Below, piece by piece: positions 1 through 7,356 of a stretch of 64,000 bases of DNA. The stretch comes from JAZLJD01 sp045617725. GTDB lineage: Bacteria > Bacillota > Clostridia > Lachnospirales > Lachnospiraceae. Made by a program: the position numbers and the translations under genes. Where the stretch lies: contig JAZLJD010000045.1 of assembly GCA_045617725.1 (NCBI GenBank), forward strand, positions 1 through 64,000. Direction: 5' to 3'. A model generated the notes under the pieces. That model was not told the DNA's origin, did no database searches, and saw only the letters and a program-made list of their open reading frames with translations. Numbering within the stretch: the stretch's first letter is position 1; the number at the start of each line of letters is the position of its first letter.

Positions 1-153
1 AGTGAAGGGCTAAATATACCGGATTGCGAAATGCGGGGATTAGTGTGAAAAATGCAGGCATTTTTCACGCGACACTTTGTGTCGCAATCCGTAGCAGCTT
101 CGCTGCAATGCAGTGAAGGGCTAAATATACCGGATTGCGAAATGCGGGGATTA
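1..153. repeat. Tandem hairpin-rich repeat ahead of the FliK-like gene
   Basis: A 42-base sequence at 1-42 recurs exactly at 112-153, an offset of 111 bases, so the window opens inside a tandem repeat. Between the copies lie back-to-back hairpins: 45-55 pairs with 58-68, 69-75 pairs with 79-85, and 94-98 pairs with 102-106. An outer stem joins CGCAATCCG (83-91) to CGGATTGCG (131-139). The core (85-137) is shared with a second element at 22664-22712. Each 42-base copy ends in a GGGGATTA ribosome-binding context, and a start codon follows at the same offset: GTG at 45 in copy 1 and ATG at 156 in copy 2. It could be a cis-acting RNA leader or a miniature mobile repeat; the sequence alone does not decide. 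Confidence 0.8.
45..116 (+). other. Possible 23-codon leader ORF inside the tandem repeat
   Basis: A GTG at 45 stands at the same offset from a GGGGATTA ribosome-binding context as the ATG (156) of the following gene does in the second repeat copy. It opens 23 codons and stops at 114-116, inside the second hairpin element. Since it is built almost entirely of hairpin-forming sequence, it may simply be a non-coding consequence of leader duplication. No family is recognisable. Confidence 0.2.
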
Positions 154-155
154 CT

Positions 156-1802
156 ATGCGCATTTCTGCTGAGACAATTCAAAATTTGCAGGTTATCCCG
201 GAAGGCAATAAAGAGTCTTCCGCAGTCGGAATGAATGCGCTCAAAAATCTATTACCACATCAAACGCTTTTGGGAGAGATCCTTGATATTAAGGATGGAA
301 TGGTTAAGGTTTCCATCGGGGAGGATGCTTTCTTTTTTGCAAAAGCGGATCCCGGCATGTCTATGTCCGTAGGACAGAATCTGGTCCTGGAACTTCTATC
401 GGGCGGCGATGATCGAATTACACTTCGGCCGCTGTATCAGAATTTGAGTCATGATGTAAACCTGATGAAAGCGCTTTCGGAGGCTTCCCTGCCCAAAACA
501 GCGCGTAATATTGAAATGACGGCCATGCGGTTAGAAGAAGGCATGCCCATCGACAAGGCATCACTGCAGCTTGAAAGTCATGAGCTTTTCATGCGTAGCG
601 ACTCTCCGGTTCGTGATATTCACATGCTTCTTAAAATGAATATGGAAGTGAATGAAGTCAATCTGTCAATTATGGATACGCTTCATAATAACGAATCCTA
701 CATTTTACAAAATGCAGCGGAGGTTCCTGCGGATCTTGTGAAATTTCTGGTGATGGGAAACTCGGAAGGAATTTTGGAAGAATCTTTTGAAGGCACAGAA
801 CCTGCCGGTAACCCGGCTCCTTCAGAACCCATGCCTCCTGAAGTCACTTTGGCTTCTGCCGATACGCTTAATAATCCTGCCGCTACGCAAAATCACGTCG
901 ATTCACTTGATTCGACCGCTACGCTGAATCCTTTCGCTCCCTTATCAGGCACGGAGAACCCGGCGTTAAGTAATGATTCCGCCGCTCTAGATAGTACCGC
1001 TTCCGAAGCCTTACAGAGATTAAATGAGATAGCCGATATTTTGGAAATAAAGGAAGAAGAATTTACGCTTCTTAAGGATGCCGTAAAGGAAGGCTTCAAA
1101 GCTTATGAGAAGGAACCAAAGACTTCAGAGTTTAAGCCGGAACATTTTGAGAGGGCTGTTAGGATTCTTCACAAAATAATCAATGACCGTTTCAGCTTTA
1201 AGGCAGAGGGGCCGCTTAATAAGGATTCGGTTACGGAGTATTACGAGAAGGTTTATAAGGACAGCAGTCGTCTTTTGCGGACGATTCAGCATACTGCGAT
1301 GAGTGAAGGGCAGAGTGAAAGCTCGGGACCTGCTTCGACAGCGCTAAAAAATATAACGGATTCACTTAGTTTTTTGCACGATATGAATCAGTTCGTGAAT
1401 TTTGTGGCGCTTCCCCTTAAGTTAAGTGAACGGGGCGGCTCCGGAGAACTGTATGTGATGTCGAAAAAGGGTGCTAAAGAGGTGTCCGATGAGTATACGG
1501 CGTATCTTAAACTGAATATGCCCAATTTGGGGCCGCTGGAATGCGGAATACGAATGAATACGGATCTTATGGTTACCACGAATTTTGTCCTCGAAAGCGA
1601 GGAAATCCTGGATTACATCGCAGGAAAGCTTCCCATGCTTGATAAGCGACTGGAAGAAAAGGGATATCATCTTACGGCACATACCAGGCTGAAGAGCGAG
1701 ACGGACAGTGCGGATATTTTTGATGAAATAAGGCAATGTATCGGAATAAAGAAGAGTGAATTTTCCGTTATGAATTCGTATGGATTTGATGTGAGAGCAT
1801 AA
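156..1802 (+). CDS. FliK/YlqG-like flagellar hook-length control type protein
   Basis: A 548-residue protein, read from ATG 156 (GGGG ribosome-binding context 6 bases upstream) rather than the in-frame TTG at 135, which lies in the repeat. The N-terminal part (about 30-110) has the small beta-domain pattern of FliK-type proteins: GEILDIKDGMVKVSIG, then a GQNLVLELL segment and ITLRPL. The middle (about 215-290) is a Pro/Ser/Ala/Thr/Asn-rich linker. The C-terminal part (about 330-548) is again folded and could be the conserved C-terminal domain of this family. A direct neighbour resembling the FlhB C-terminus matches the ylqG-ylqH arrangement of Bacillus. By family knowledge it would set flagellar hook length through the export switch. 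The assignment rests on architecture and context, not on a catalytic motif. Confidence 0.6.
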   Translation: MRISAETIQNLQVIPEGNKESSAVGMNALKNLLPHQTLLGEILDIKDGMVKVSIGEDAFFFAKADPGMSMSVGQNLVLELLSGGDDRITLRPLYQNLSHDVNLMKALSEASLPKTARNIEMTAMRLEEGMPIDKASLQLESHELFMRSDSPVRDIHMLLKMNMEVNEVNLSIMDTLHNNESYILQNAAEVPADLVKFLVMGNSEGILEESFEGTEPAGNPAPSEPMPPEVTLASADTLNNPAATQNHVDSLDSTATLNPFAPLSGTENPALSNDSAALDSTASEALQRLNEIADILEIKEEEFTLLKDAVKEGFKAYEKEPKTSEFKPEHFERAVRILHKIINDRFSFKAEGPLNKDSVTEYYEKVYKDSSRLLRTIQHTAMSEGQSESSGPASTALKNITDSLSFLHDMNQFVNFVALPLKLSERGGSGELYVMSKKGAKEVSDEYTAYLKLNMPNLGPLECGIRMNTDLMVTTNFVLESEEILDYIAGKLPMLDKRLEEKGYHLTAHTRLKSETDSADIFDEIRQCIGIKKSEFSVMNSYGFDVRA

Positions 1803-1811
1803 GGAGTACTT

Positions 1812-2087
1812 ATGAAAGATACGATGAAACAGGCTATCGCGCTTGCGTATGACCCCGAGGATGAAGCTCCCAAGGTTGTGGCCAGCGGTAAAGGCGCAGT
1901 GGCAGACAGAATTATAGACAAGGCGAAAGAAGCCGGAGTACCCCTTCACAGGGATGACAAACTGGCCGATACGCTTTCCAAACTGGAAATAGGAGAGATG
2001 ATTCCGCCCGAACTATATGGAGTGGTGGCGGAAGTCCTTGTTTTCGTGGATGCGGTCGACCGAATCAAAGGAAAGAAAGGATATTAA
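1812..2087 (+). CDS. FlhB-like (YlqH/FlhX) export-switch domain protein
   Basis: A 91-residue protein corresponding only to the cytoplasmic C-terminal domain of FlhB/EscU/YscU. Visible hallmarks are AIALAYDPEDEAPKVVASGKG, VPLHRDDKLADTL and IGEMIPPELYGVVAEVL. It has no membrane part and begins just after the place where the self-cleaving NPTH motif sits in full FlhB, so autocleavage is not expected. Such stand-alone proteins can partly replace FlhB-CC in other species. It follows the FliK-like gene by 9 bases, so the two are probably one transcription unit acting on substrate switching in flagellar export. Confidence 0.85.
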   Translation: MKDTMKQAIALAYDPEDEAPKVVASGKGAVADRIIDKAKEAGVPLHRDDKLADTLSKLEIGEMIPPELYGVVAEVLVFVDAVDRIKGKKGY

Positions 2088-2088
2088 T

Positions 2089-2472
2089 TTGGTTGTTACA
2101 AATAAACAGAATAATCGTGAAGTCGGAACCATAAAAGAGCAACTGGCTCTTTCGTATGTGGAAAGCTTCGGAGCAGTGGAGATTGCCAGAAATTTCCGCT
2201 GCAGGATGGGGGAAATCGATCTTATTTATAAGGATGGTGTCTATACGGTGTTTGCAGAGGTCAAATACCGACGGACGACTTTCATGGGTATGCCGGAAGA
2301 GGCTGTTACCCTGAAAAAGCAAAGAATCATCAGTAAGGTGGCGGATTACTTTCTGCTAACAAGGCATCTCCCCAGAAGGGCGTATTACAGATTTGACGTC
2401 ATAGCCATCACAGGAGATGAAATCAGGTGGTACAAAAATGCATTTCCCTATAGGTCAAGGTCGTATTCTTGA
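2089..2472 (+). CDS. yraN: YraN/UPF0102 family endonuclease-like protein
   Basis: A 127-residue member of the UPF0102 family, which has a restriction-endonuclease-like fold. The core GEIDLIYKDG ... FAEVKYR pattern carries the acidic and lysine residues expected of that fold. The best start is TTG 2089, two bases after the preceding stop, with AAGG at 2077-2080 as ribosome-binding site; an upstream in-frame ATG at 2017 would overlap the FlhB-like gene by 70 bases and add a non-homologous tail. Length fits the family (about 120 residues). The cellular substrate of this family is not established. The gene ends inside the promoter of tyrS. Confidence 0.85.
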   Translation: MVVTNKQNNREVGTIKEQLALSYVESFGAVEIARNFRCRMGEIDLIYKDGVYTVFAEVKYRRTTFMGMPEEAVTLKKQRIISKVADYFLLTRHLPRRAYYRFDVIAITGDEIRWYKNAFPYRSRSYS

Positions 2473-2497
2473 CTTTTAAAAGGCCTGTTGTTAAAAT
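2469..2497 (+). promoter_or_regulatory. Sigma-A-type promoter for tyrS
   Basis: TTGACT (2469-2474) and TAAAAT (2492-2497) are separated by 17 bases, 39 bases before the tyrS ATG. The -35 box overlaps the stop codon of yraN. There is no room for a T-box leader. Confidence 0.6.
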
Positions 2498-2535
2498 TAA
2501 ACATTGTGAATATTTAAGCAAGTGAGGATAGAAAC

Positions 2536-3759
2536 ATGACTATTTATGACGAGTTAAAAGCAAGAGGTTTACTTGCACAGTTAACGGATGAAGAAGAAAT
2601 TAAAGAATTGATTAATAACGGCAAGGCTGTTTTCTATATCGGCTTTGATCCGACCGCAGATTCCCTCCATGTTGGACATTTCATGGCACTTTGCCTTATG
2701 AAACGTCTGCAGATGGCAGGTAACAAACCGATCGCCCTGATTGGTGGCGGCACCGGTATGATTGGTGACCCTTCCGGACGTAATGATTTAAGAAAGGTTA
2801 TGACCAAGGAGACCATCGAACATAACTGCGAATGCTTCAAGAAACAGATGAGCCGTTTCATTGATTTTTCCGATGGCAAGGCTATGATGGTAAATAATGC
2901 GGACTGGCTTTTGGACCTTAACTATATCGAATTTATTCGTGATATCGGTCCCTGCTTTTCCGTAAACAATATGCTTAGAGCAGAGTGCTACAAGCAGCGT
3001 ATGGAGAAGGGCCTTACCTTCCTTGAATTCAACTACATGCTGATGCAGAGCTACGATTTCCTCGAGCTTTACAAGAGATACGGATGCAATATGCAGTTCG
3101 GTGGCGATGACCAGTGGAGTAATATGCTGGGCGGTACCGAGCTTATACGTAAGAAGCTTGGCAAGGACGCTTATGCCATGACCATCACTCTTCTCTTAAA
3201 TTCCGAGGGCAAGAAGATGGGCAAGACCTCTTCCGGTGCTGTATGGCTTGATCCTAACAAGACCACTCCTTTTGAATTTTACCAGTACTGGCGTAACGTT
3301 GGGGATGCGGATGTTCTTAAATGTATCCGTATGCTGACCTTCCTGCCTCTTGAGCAGATTGACGAGATGGAATCCTGGGAAGGCAGCCAGCTCAATAAAG
3401 CCAAAGAAATTCTTGCTCACGAGCTTACCGAGCTTGTTCATGGCAAAGAAGAAGCTGACAAGGCTGAAGCTGCAGCCAAAGCCTTATTTGCAGGCGGCGG
3501 TAACAGCGAGAATATGCCTACCGTAAATCTTTCCGCGGAAGACTTCACGGATGGAAGCATCGATATTCTGTCCTTACTTGTTAAGGCTGAACTTGCTTCC
3601 TCCAAATCCGATGCAAGAAGATGCGTAGAGCAGGGGGGATGTACCGTAAATAACGAGAAAGTAACCGATGTGAAAGCAGCTTACGTACAGGCTGATTTTA
3701 CCTCAGGAGACTTTATCATTAAGAAGGGTAAAAAGAACTTTGTAAAGGTTCTTGTATAG
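2536..3759 (+). CDS. tyrS: Tyrosyl-tRNA synthetase
   Basis: A 407-residue class I aminoacyl-tRNA synthetase that charges tRNA-Tyr with tyrosine in the cytoplasm. The HIGH motif is HVGH (45-48), and the KMSKS loop reads KKMGKT (226-231), a common TyrRS variant. The C-terminal 65 residues form an S4 RNA-binding domain (SKSDARRCVEQGG onward), ending KKGKKNFVKV. GAGGAT lies 9 bases upstream of the ATG. Length is normal for bacterial TyrRS. It has its own promoter at 2469-2497 and is followed after 11 bases by the CPBP gene. Confidence 0.97.
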   Translation: MTIYDELKARGLLAQLTDEEEIKELINNGKAVFYIGFDPTADSLHVGHFMALCLMKRLQMAGNKPIALIGGGTGMIGDPSGRNDLRKVMTKETIEHNCECFKKQMSRFIDFSDGKAMMVNNADWLLDLNYIEFIRDIGPCFSVNNMLRAECYKQRMEKGLTFLEFNYMLMQSYDFLELYKRYGCNMQFGGDDQWSNMLGGTELIRKKLGKDAYAMTITLLLNSEGKKMGKTSSGAVWLDPNKTTPFEFYQYWRNVGDADVLKCIRMLTFLPLEQIDEMESWEGSQLNKAKEILAHELTELVHGKEEADKAEAAAKALFAGGGNSENMPTVNLSAEDFTDGSIDILSLLVKAELASSKSDARRCVEQGGCTVNNEKVTDVKAAYVQADFTSGDFIIKKGKKNFVKVLV

Positions 3760-3770
3760 TTTTTTAGGGA

Positions 3771-4661
3771 ATGAAATTTTTAAAATCATTACTTGGATTA
3801 CTTCCGATTATCGTCTATTTGGGAATACAGGTAGTGTTCTCGTTTGTATGTTGTTTTGTCTATATATTCACGATAGCGTTACAATATGCAGGAAGTGGTA
3901 ATCCTGTTCCGAACATAAGTCCGGATGAAATGACGAAGGCGATTCTGATGCCTGCCACTTTAGCATCGGAAGCTTGTGCAATCATTGTTTTTTGCATATG
4001 GTATTACATTAAGTTTTTAAGAGGCGGTTACCGACCGGATGTGATTAAGAAAGGGGTAATGGGCATCTCCTTAAATGCAATCCTCGTTATGTTGGTTGCT
4101 TATGGAATATCCAATTATCTATTACAGGGAATTGCCATCGCAGCACCATCCGCCATAATGAAGTATAACGCGTATGTCGAGAGCGCTTTGATACCTGAAG
4201 GGACTCCGATTGGCAGTTTCATTGCTGCAGTTATTTTGGCTCCCATCGTAGAAGAATTATGTTTCCGTGGATTGACGGTTCGGTACTTAAGGCTTGTCGG
4301 AATTAAGAAGTGGTGGGTTATCATAATACAGGCTGCTATATTTGCAATTGCTCATATGCAACCGGTTCAAAGCAGCTATGCATTTATTAACGGAATTTTT
4401 ATGGGAATCCTTATGTATAAGTACGATTCCATACTGGTTACGACACTGGCACATATGTTCTTCAATTTAATAGGATCGTATGTCCTGCCACCGCTTGAAC
4501 TTAAGCTGACTGAGAATGGTGCCTTTGGCATATACCTGATAGTTTGGGGTGTGGTTATCATTGCCTTGGGAACTTTGCTGTACTTTAGACTTTTTAAACA
4601 AAAAGACAGAATTGCCGTAACAAGGTTTAACGATCCAAAAAAATTTCAGATTCAACAATAA
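3771..4661 (+). CDS. CPBP-family intramembrane metalloprotease
   Basis: A 296-residue polytopic membrane protein of the CPBP (CAAX protease/bacteriocin-processing, Abi) family. The three active-site motifs are visible: EELCFRG (the EExxxR motif, about 161-166), a histidine in FAIAHMQP, and HMFFNLIGS. Roughly seven to eight hydrophobic segments are present. Members cleave prenylated or secreted peptides or protect against bacteriocins; the substrate here is unknown. The ATG directly abuts AGGGA, too close for a standard ribosome-binding site, so translation may be coupled to tyrS, which ends 11 bases upstream. A strong terminator follows. Confidence 0.85.
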   Translation: MKFLKSLLGLLPIIVYLGIQVVFSFVCCFVYIFTIALQYAGSGNPVPNISPDEMTKAILMPATLASEACAIIVFCIWYYIKFLRGGYRPDVIKKGVMGISLNAILVMLVAYGISNYLLQGIAIAAPSAIMKYNAYVESALIPEGTPIGSFIAAVILAPIVEELCFRGLTVRYLRLVGIKKWWVIIIQAAIFAIAHMQPVQSSYAFINGIFMGILMYKYDSILVTTLAHMFFNLIGSYVLPPLELKLTENGAFGIYLIVWGVVIIALGTLLYFRLFKQKDRIAVTRFNDPKKFQIQQ

Positions 4662-4690
4662 AAAGATGACTCCGAGTGAGTCATCTTTTT
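4661..4690. terminator. Bidirectional rho-independent terminator
   Basis: AAAAGATGACTC (4661-4672) pairs perfectly with GAGTCATCTTTT (4678-4689) around a 5-base loop. The A-rich and T-rich flanks let it serve both the + strand CPBP gene and the convergent prs gene. Confidence 0.9.
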
Positions 4691-4710
4691 CAGTTTCGTA
4701 TGGAATATTA

Positions 4711-5898
4711 CTAAACAGGCATGTTTTCTCTTGCGTTATAAAGCTTCAGGATGTCTTCGATGCGGTCGGCAGGAGTCAGGGCATTGGCTAAAGAAATGTC
4801 GTGATTCATGTAATCGATGACATTGGCCAGGAAGGTGCTCATATCCGCCTCAATGTAGTAAGGACGCTTCAAAAGTTCCGGATTGCGATAATTGAGATTC
4901 GTCGTAATCAGTCTGTCAAAGTAGCAGTTCTCATAGGCTTTGTCAAACGCAGCAAGGCCGTTTGTAAAGAGGCCGAAGGTCGCACAGATGAACACACGTT
5001 TTGCATTCATGCTCTTAAGCTGCTTGGCGGTATCCAGCATGGACTCACCGGAAGAAATCATGTCATCGACGATGATAACATCCTTGCCGTCTATATCTTC
5101 GCCCAAAAACTCATGAGCCACAATCGGGTTCTTGCCGTTTACAATCTTTGTATAGTCGCGTCGTTTATAGAACATGCCGGTGTTGATATGCATGACATTG
5201 GCAAAATATACCGCACGCTCCAAAGCTCCTTCGTCGGGTGAAATGACGATTGTATGCTCTTTATCAATGATGAGATCCTCCATCTGCGAAAGAAGAGCCT
5301 TTACAAACTGTGCATTGGGCGAAAAAGAATCAAAGCCGGAAAGCGGGGATGCATTGGCTACGCGGGGGTCATGTGCATCAAAAGTGACGATGTCGCTGAC
5401 ACCCATGGAATAGAGCTCCTCAAGTGCCAAAGCACAGTCCAGGGATTCCCTTGCACTGCGACGATGCTGACGGCCTTCATAGAGGAAGGGCATAATAACG
5501 GTTACACGATGTGCCTTACCGTTTACGGCAGCAATCATACGCTTCAGATCCTGGTAGTGGTCGTCCGGTGACATATGATTTATGTGACCGTTTACCGTAT
5601 AGGTAAGAGAGTAGTTGCAAACATCACAGAGTATGTATAAATCCTTGCCACGAATTGATTCATTGAATACACCCTTGCCTTCTCCGGTTCCGAATCTGGG
5701 ACAGGAACAGTCAACCAGGTAATTATTCTCACGATAGCCGATAAAAGCCGGATCCTTCATATGTACGTTACGGGTACGTTTCCTGCAGTTCACAAGATAC
5801 GAATTGATATCGTTACCGAGTGTGGTACAGGACGGAAGAGCAATCAGCTTAAGCGGTGCTACGGGCATTGCATTTTCAAATTCATGAATATCTCTCAT
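4711..5898 (-). CDS. prs: Ribose-phosphate pyrophosphokinase (long paralogue)
   Basis: A 395-residue protein of the PRPP synthase family, which transfers pyrophosphate from ATP to ribose 5-phosphate to feed purine, pyrimidine, His and Trp synthesis. Recognisable features are FDAHDP, the catalytic-loop KRRDY, and the PRPP-binding loop DVIIVDDMISSGES. It is about 80 residues longer than standard Prs (about 315). The extra sequence includes an unusual N-terminal part with Cys-rich NYLVDCSCPRFGTG and an additional C-terminal helix-rich tail. It is the only large minus-strand gene here and diverges from the DUF512 gene. It may be a second, specialised PRPP synthase; the activity is inferred. Confidence 0.85.
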   Translation of the reverse strand: MRDIHEFENAMPVAPLKLIALPSCTTLGNDINSYLVNCRKRTRNVHMKDPAFIGYRENNYLVDCSCPRFGTGEGKGVFNESIRGKDLYILCDVCNYSLTYTVNGHINHMSPDDHYQDLKRMIAAVNGKAHRVTVIMPFLYEGRQHRRSARESLDCALALEELYSMGVSDIVTFDAHDPRVANASPLSGFDSFSPNAQFVKALLSQMEDLIIDKEHTIVISPDEGALERAVYFANVMHINTGMFYKRRDYTKIVNGKNPIVAHEFLGEDIDGKDVIIVDDMISSGESMLDTAKQLKSMNAKRVFICATFGLFTNGLAAFDKAYENCYFDRLITTNLNYRNPELLKRPYYIEADMSTFLANVIDYMNHDISLANALTPADRIEDILKLYNARENMPV

Positions 5899-5933
5899 GT
5901 CATACCTCGGATTTCATTTTTTATAACATGTAC

Positions 5934-5962
5934 ATTTTGCCCCATAAAAAGTGACACGTCAA
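5934..5962 (-). promoter_or_regulatory. Candidate prs promoter (minus strand)
   Basis: On the minus strand, TTGACG (5962-5957) is followed after 17 bases by CAAAAT (5939-5934), 36 bases before the prs start. Its -35 overlaps the spacer of the divergent promoter at 5951-5979. Confidence 0.45.
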
Positions 5963-5979
5963 GGAATATAGTCTATAAT
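5951..5979 (+). promoter_or_regulatory. Promoter for the DUF512-der-plsY-gpsA group
   Basis: GTGACA (5951-5956) and TATAAT (5974-5979) are separated by 17 bases, 30 bases before the ATG at 6010. It faces away from and overlaps the prs promoter. Confidence 0.6.
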
Positions 5980-6009
5980 AAATGCATTGATTTTTGAAAG
6001 GTTTTTGTT

Positions 6010-7338
6010 ATGAGTGCTGAATCACGCAGAATTAAAAGTATAAAAGAAGCTTCCCCTGCCGGAAAAGCCGGCTTGCAGGTCGGGGATGTCGTCATCCGTG
6101 TTAATAATACCGAAATAACGGATATATTTGATTATCTTTATGAAACCTCGGATGAATCCTATGAAATTACGGTTTTACGCGACGGAACGGAGCATTCCGT
6201 TCAGGTTACATTAGGCGACGAAGCGGACAGCGGGATTGAATTTGAGAATGGCCTTATGGACGATTACCGTCATTGCTGCAACAAATGTATTTTCTGCTTC
6301 ATTGACCAGATGCCGAAGGGAATGAGGGAGACACTTTACTTTAAGGATGATGATTCGAGACTTTCTTTTTTGCAGGGCAATTATGTGACACTTACCAATA
6401 TGAGCGAGCACGATATTGACAGAATCATTCGCTACCACATGGAACCCATCAATATTTCCGTGCAGACCATGAATCGTGAGCTGCGCTGTGAGATGCTTAG
6501 GAACCGTTTTGCAGGGGATGCCCTTTCAAAGCTTGACCGCTTAAATGAAGGCGGAATTACCATGAATGGCCAGATTGTTCTGTGCAAAGGAATCAATGAC
6601 GGCGACGAGCTTTATTATTCCATTTCGGAGCTCTATAAATACTTTCCCAATATGCAATCCGTATCGGTCGTGCCGGTTGGCCTTACGAAGTTTCGTGACG
6701 GTCTGTATCCGCTTGAGCCCTTTACCAAAGAGGATGCCATAAAGACCCTTGAGATTATTGAAAATTGGCAGAAGCAGATCTATGCGGAAACCGGGATGCA
6801 CTTCATTCACGCGTCCGATGAGTTTTACATTTTGGCGGAGCGGGAATTGCCTCCGGAGGAAACCTATGATGATTATCTGCAGCTTGAGAACGGAGTCGGA
6901 ATGTTGCGACTTTTCATCAATGAGTTCAGGGCTGCCCTTGCCAAAAAGAGATCGAAACTGTTTATGAAGCGTCTTTTTGGGACTAAAAAGACCATCTCCA
7001 TTGCAACCGGTCACCTCGCTTATCCTTATATAAAGAAGGCTGCGGATGAAGTTATGAAGGTTTGTCCGCGACTTAAGATTTTGGTTTATGATATTCGAAA
7101 TGATTTCTTTGGGGAACATATTACGGTATCCGGCCTTATTACGGGCGGTGACTTAATGAACCAACTCAAGGATTGCGAGCTGGGCGAGCGGCTTTTACTC
7201 CCCTGTAATATGCTCAGAAGCGGGGAAGCGGTCTTCCTGGATGATGTGACGCTTAGTGACCTTGAAACCGCTTTACAAGTAAAAATCGATATTGTAAAAT
7301 CAAGCGGTCAAGATTTCCTTGAATGTATTGTGAAATAG
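6010..7338 (+). CDS. PDZ and radical-SAM-like DUF512 protein
   Basis: A 442-residue protein with three parts. An N-terminal PDZ-like domain covers about 10-70 (SPAGKAGLQVGDVVIRVN). A CxxxCxxC cluster follows at C89, C93 and C96, the iron-sulfur signature of radical SAM enzymes, inside HCCNKCIFCFIDQMPKGMR. The C-terminal half is the DUF512 domain. The family commonly sits directly upstream of der (engA) in clostridia, as here (18 bases apart), hinting at a role linked to ribosome or RNA maturation. No substrate is established for this family. Confidence 0.85.
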   Translation: MSAESRRIKSIKEASPAGKAGLQVGDVVIRVNNTEITDIFDYLYETSDESYEITVLRDGTEHSVQVTLGDEADSGIEFENGLMDDYRHCCNKCIFCFIDQMPKGMRETLYFKDDDSRLSFLQGNYVTLTNMSEHDIDRIIRYHMEPINISVQTMNRELRCEMLRNRFAGDALSKLDRLNEGGITMNGQIVLCKGINDGDELYYSISELYKYFPNMQSVSVVPVGLTKFRDGLYPLEPFTKEDAIKTLEIIENWQKQIYAETGMHFIHASDEFYILAERELPPEETYDDYLQLENGVGMLRLFINEFRAALAKKRSKLFMKRLFGTKKTISIATGHLAYPYIKKAADEVMKVCPRLKILVYDIRNDFFGEHITVSGLITGGDLMNQLKDCELGERLLLPCNMLRSGEAVFLDDVTLSDLETALQVKIDIVKSSGQDFLECIVK

Positions 7339-7356
7339 TAGGAGTTGTTGTATAAA

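Noticed and set aside
1301..1365. Partial likeness to the hairpin element (GAGTGAAGGGC, then GCGCTAAAAAATATAACGGATT) inside the FliK-like gene
   Set aside because: The stem partners do not pair, and the sequence reads through as normal coding sequence, so chance similarity is more likely.
2473..2535. T-box riboswitch upstream of tyrS
   Set aside because: The gap is only 63 bases and contains no specifier stem or T-box sequence. The same holds for trpS and gltX.
4801..5241. Long open frame on the + strand opposite prs
   Set aside because: It is the antisense shadow of the well-supported prs gene, with no ribosome-binding site or recognisable protein features.
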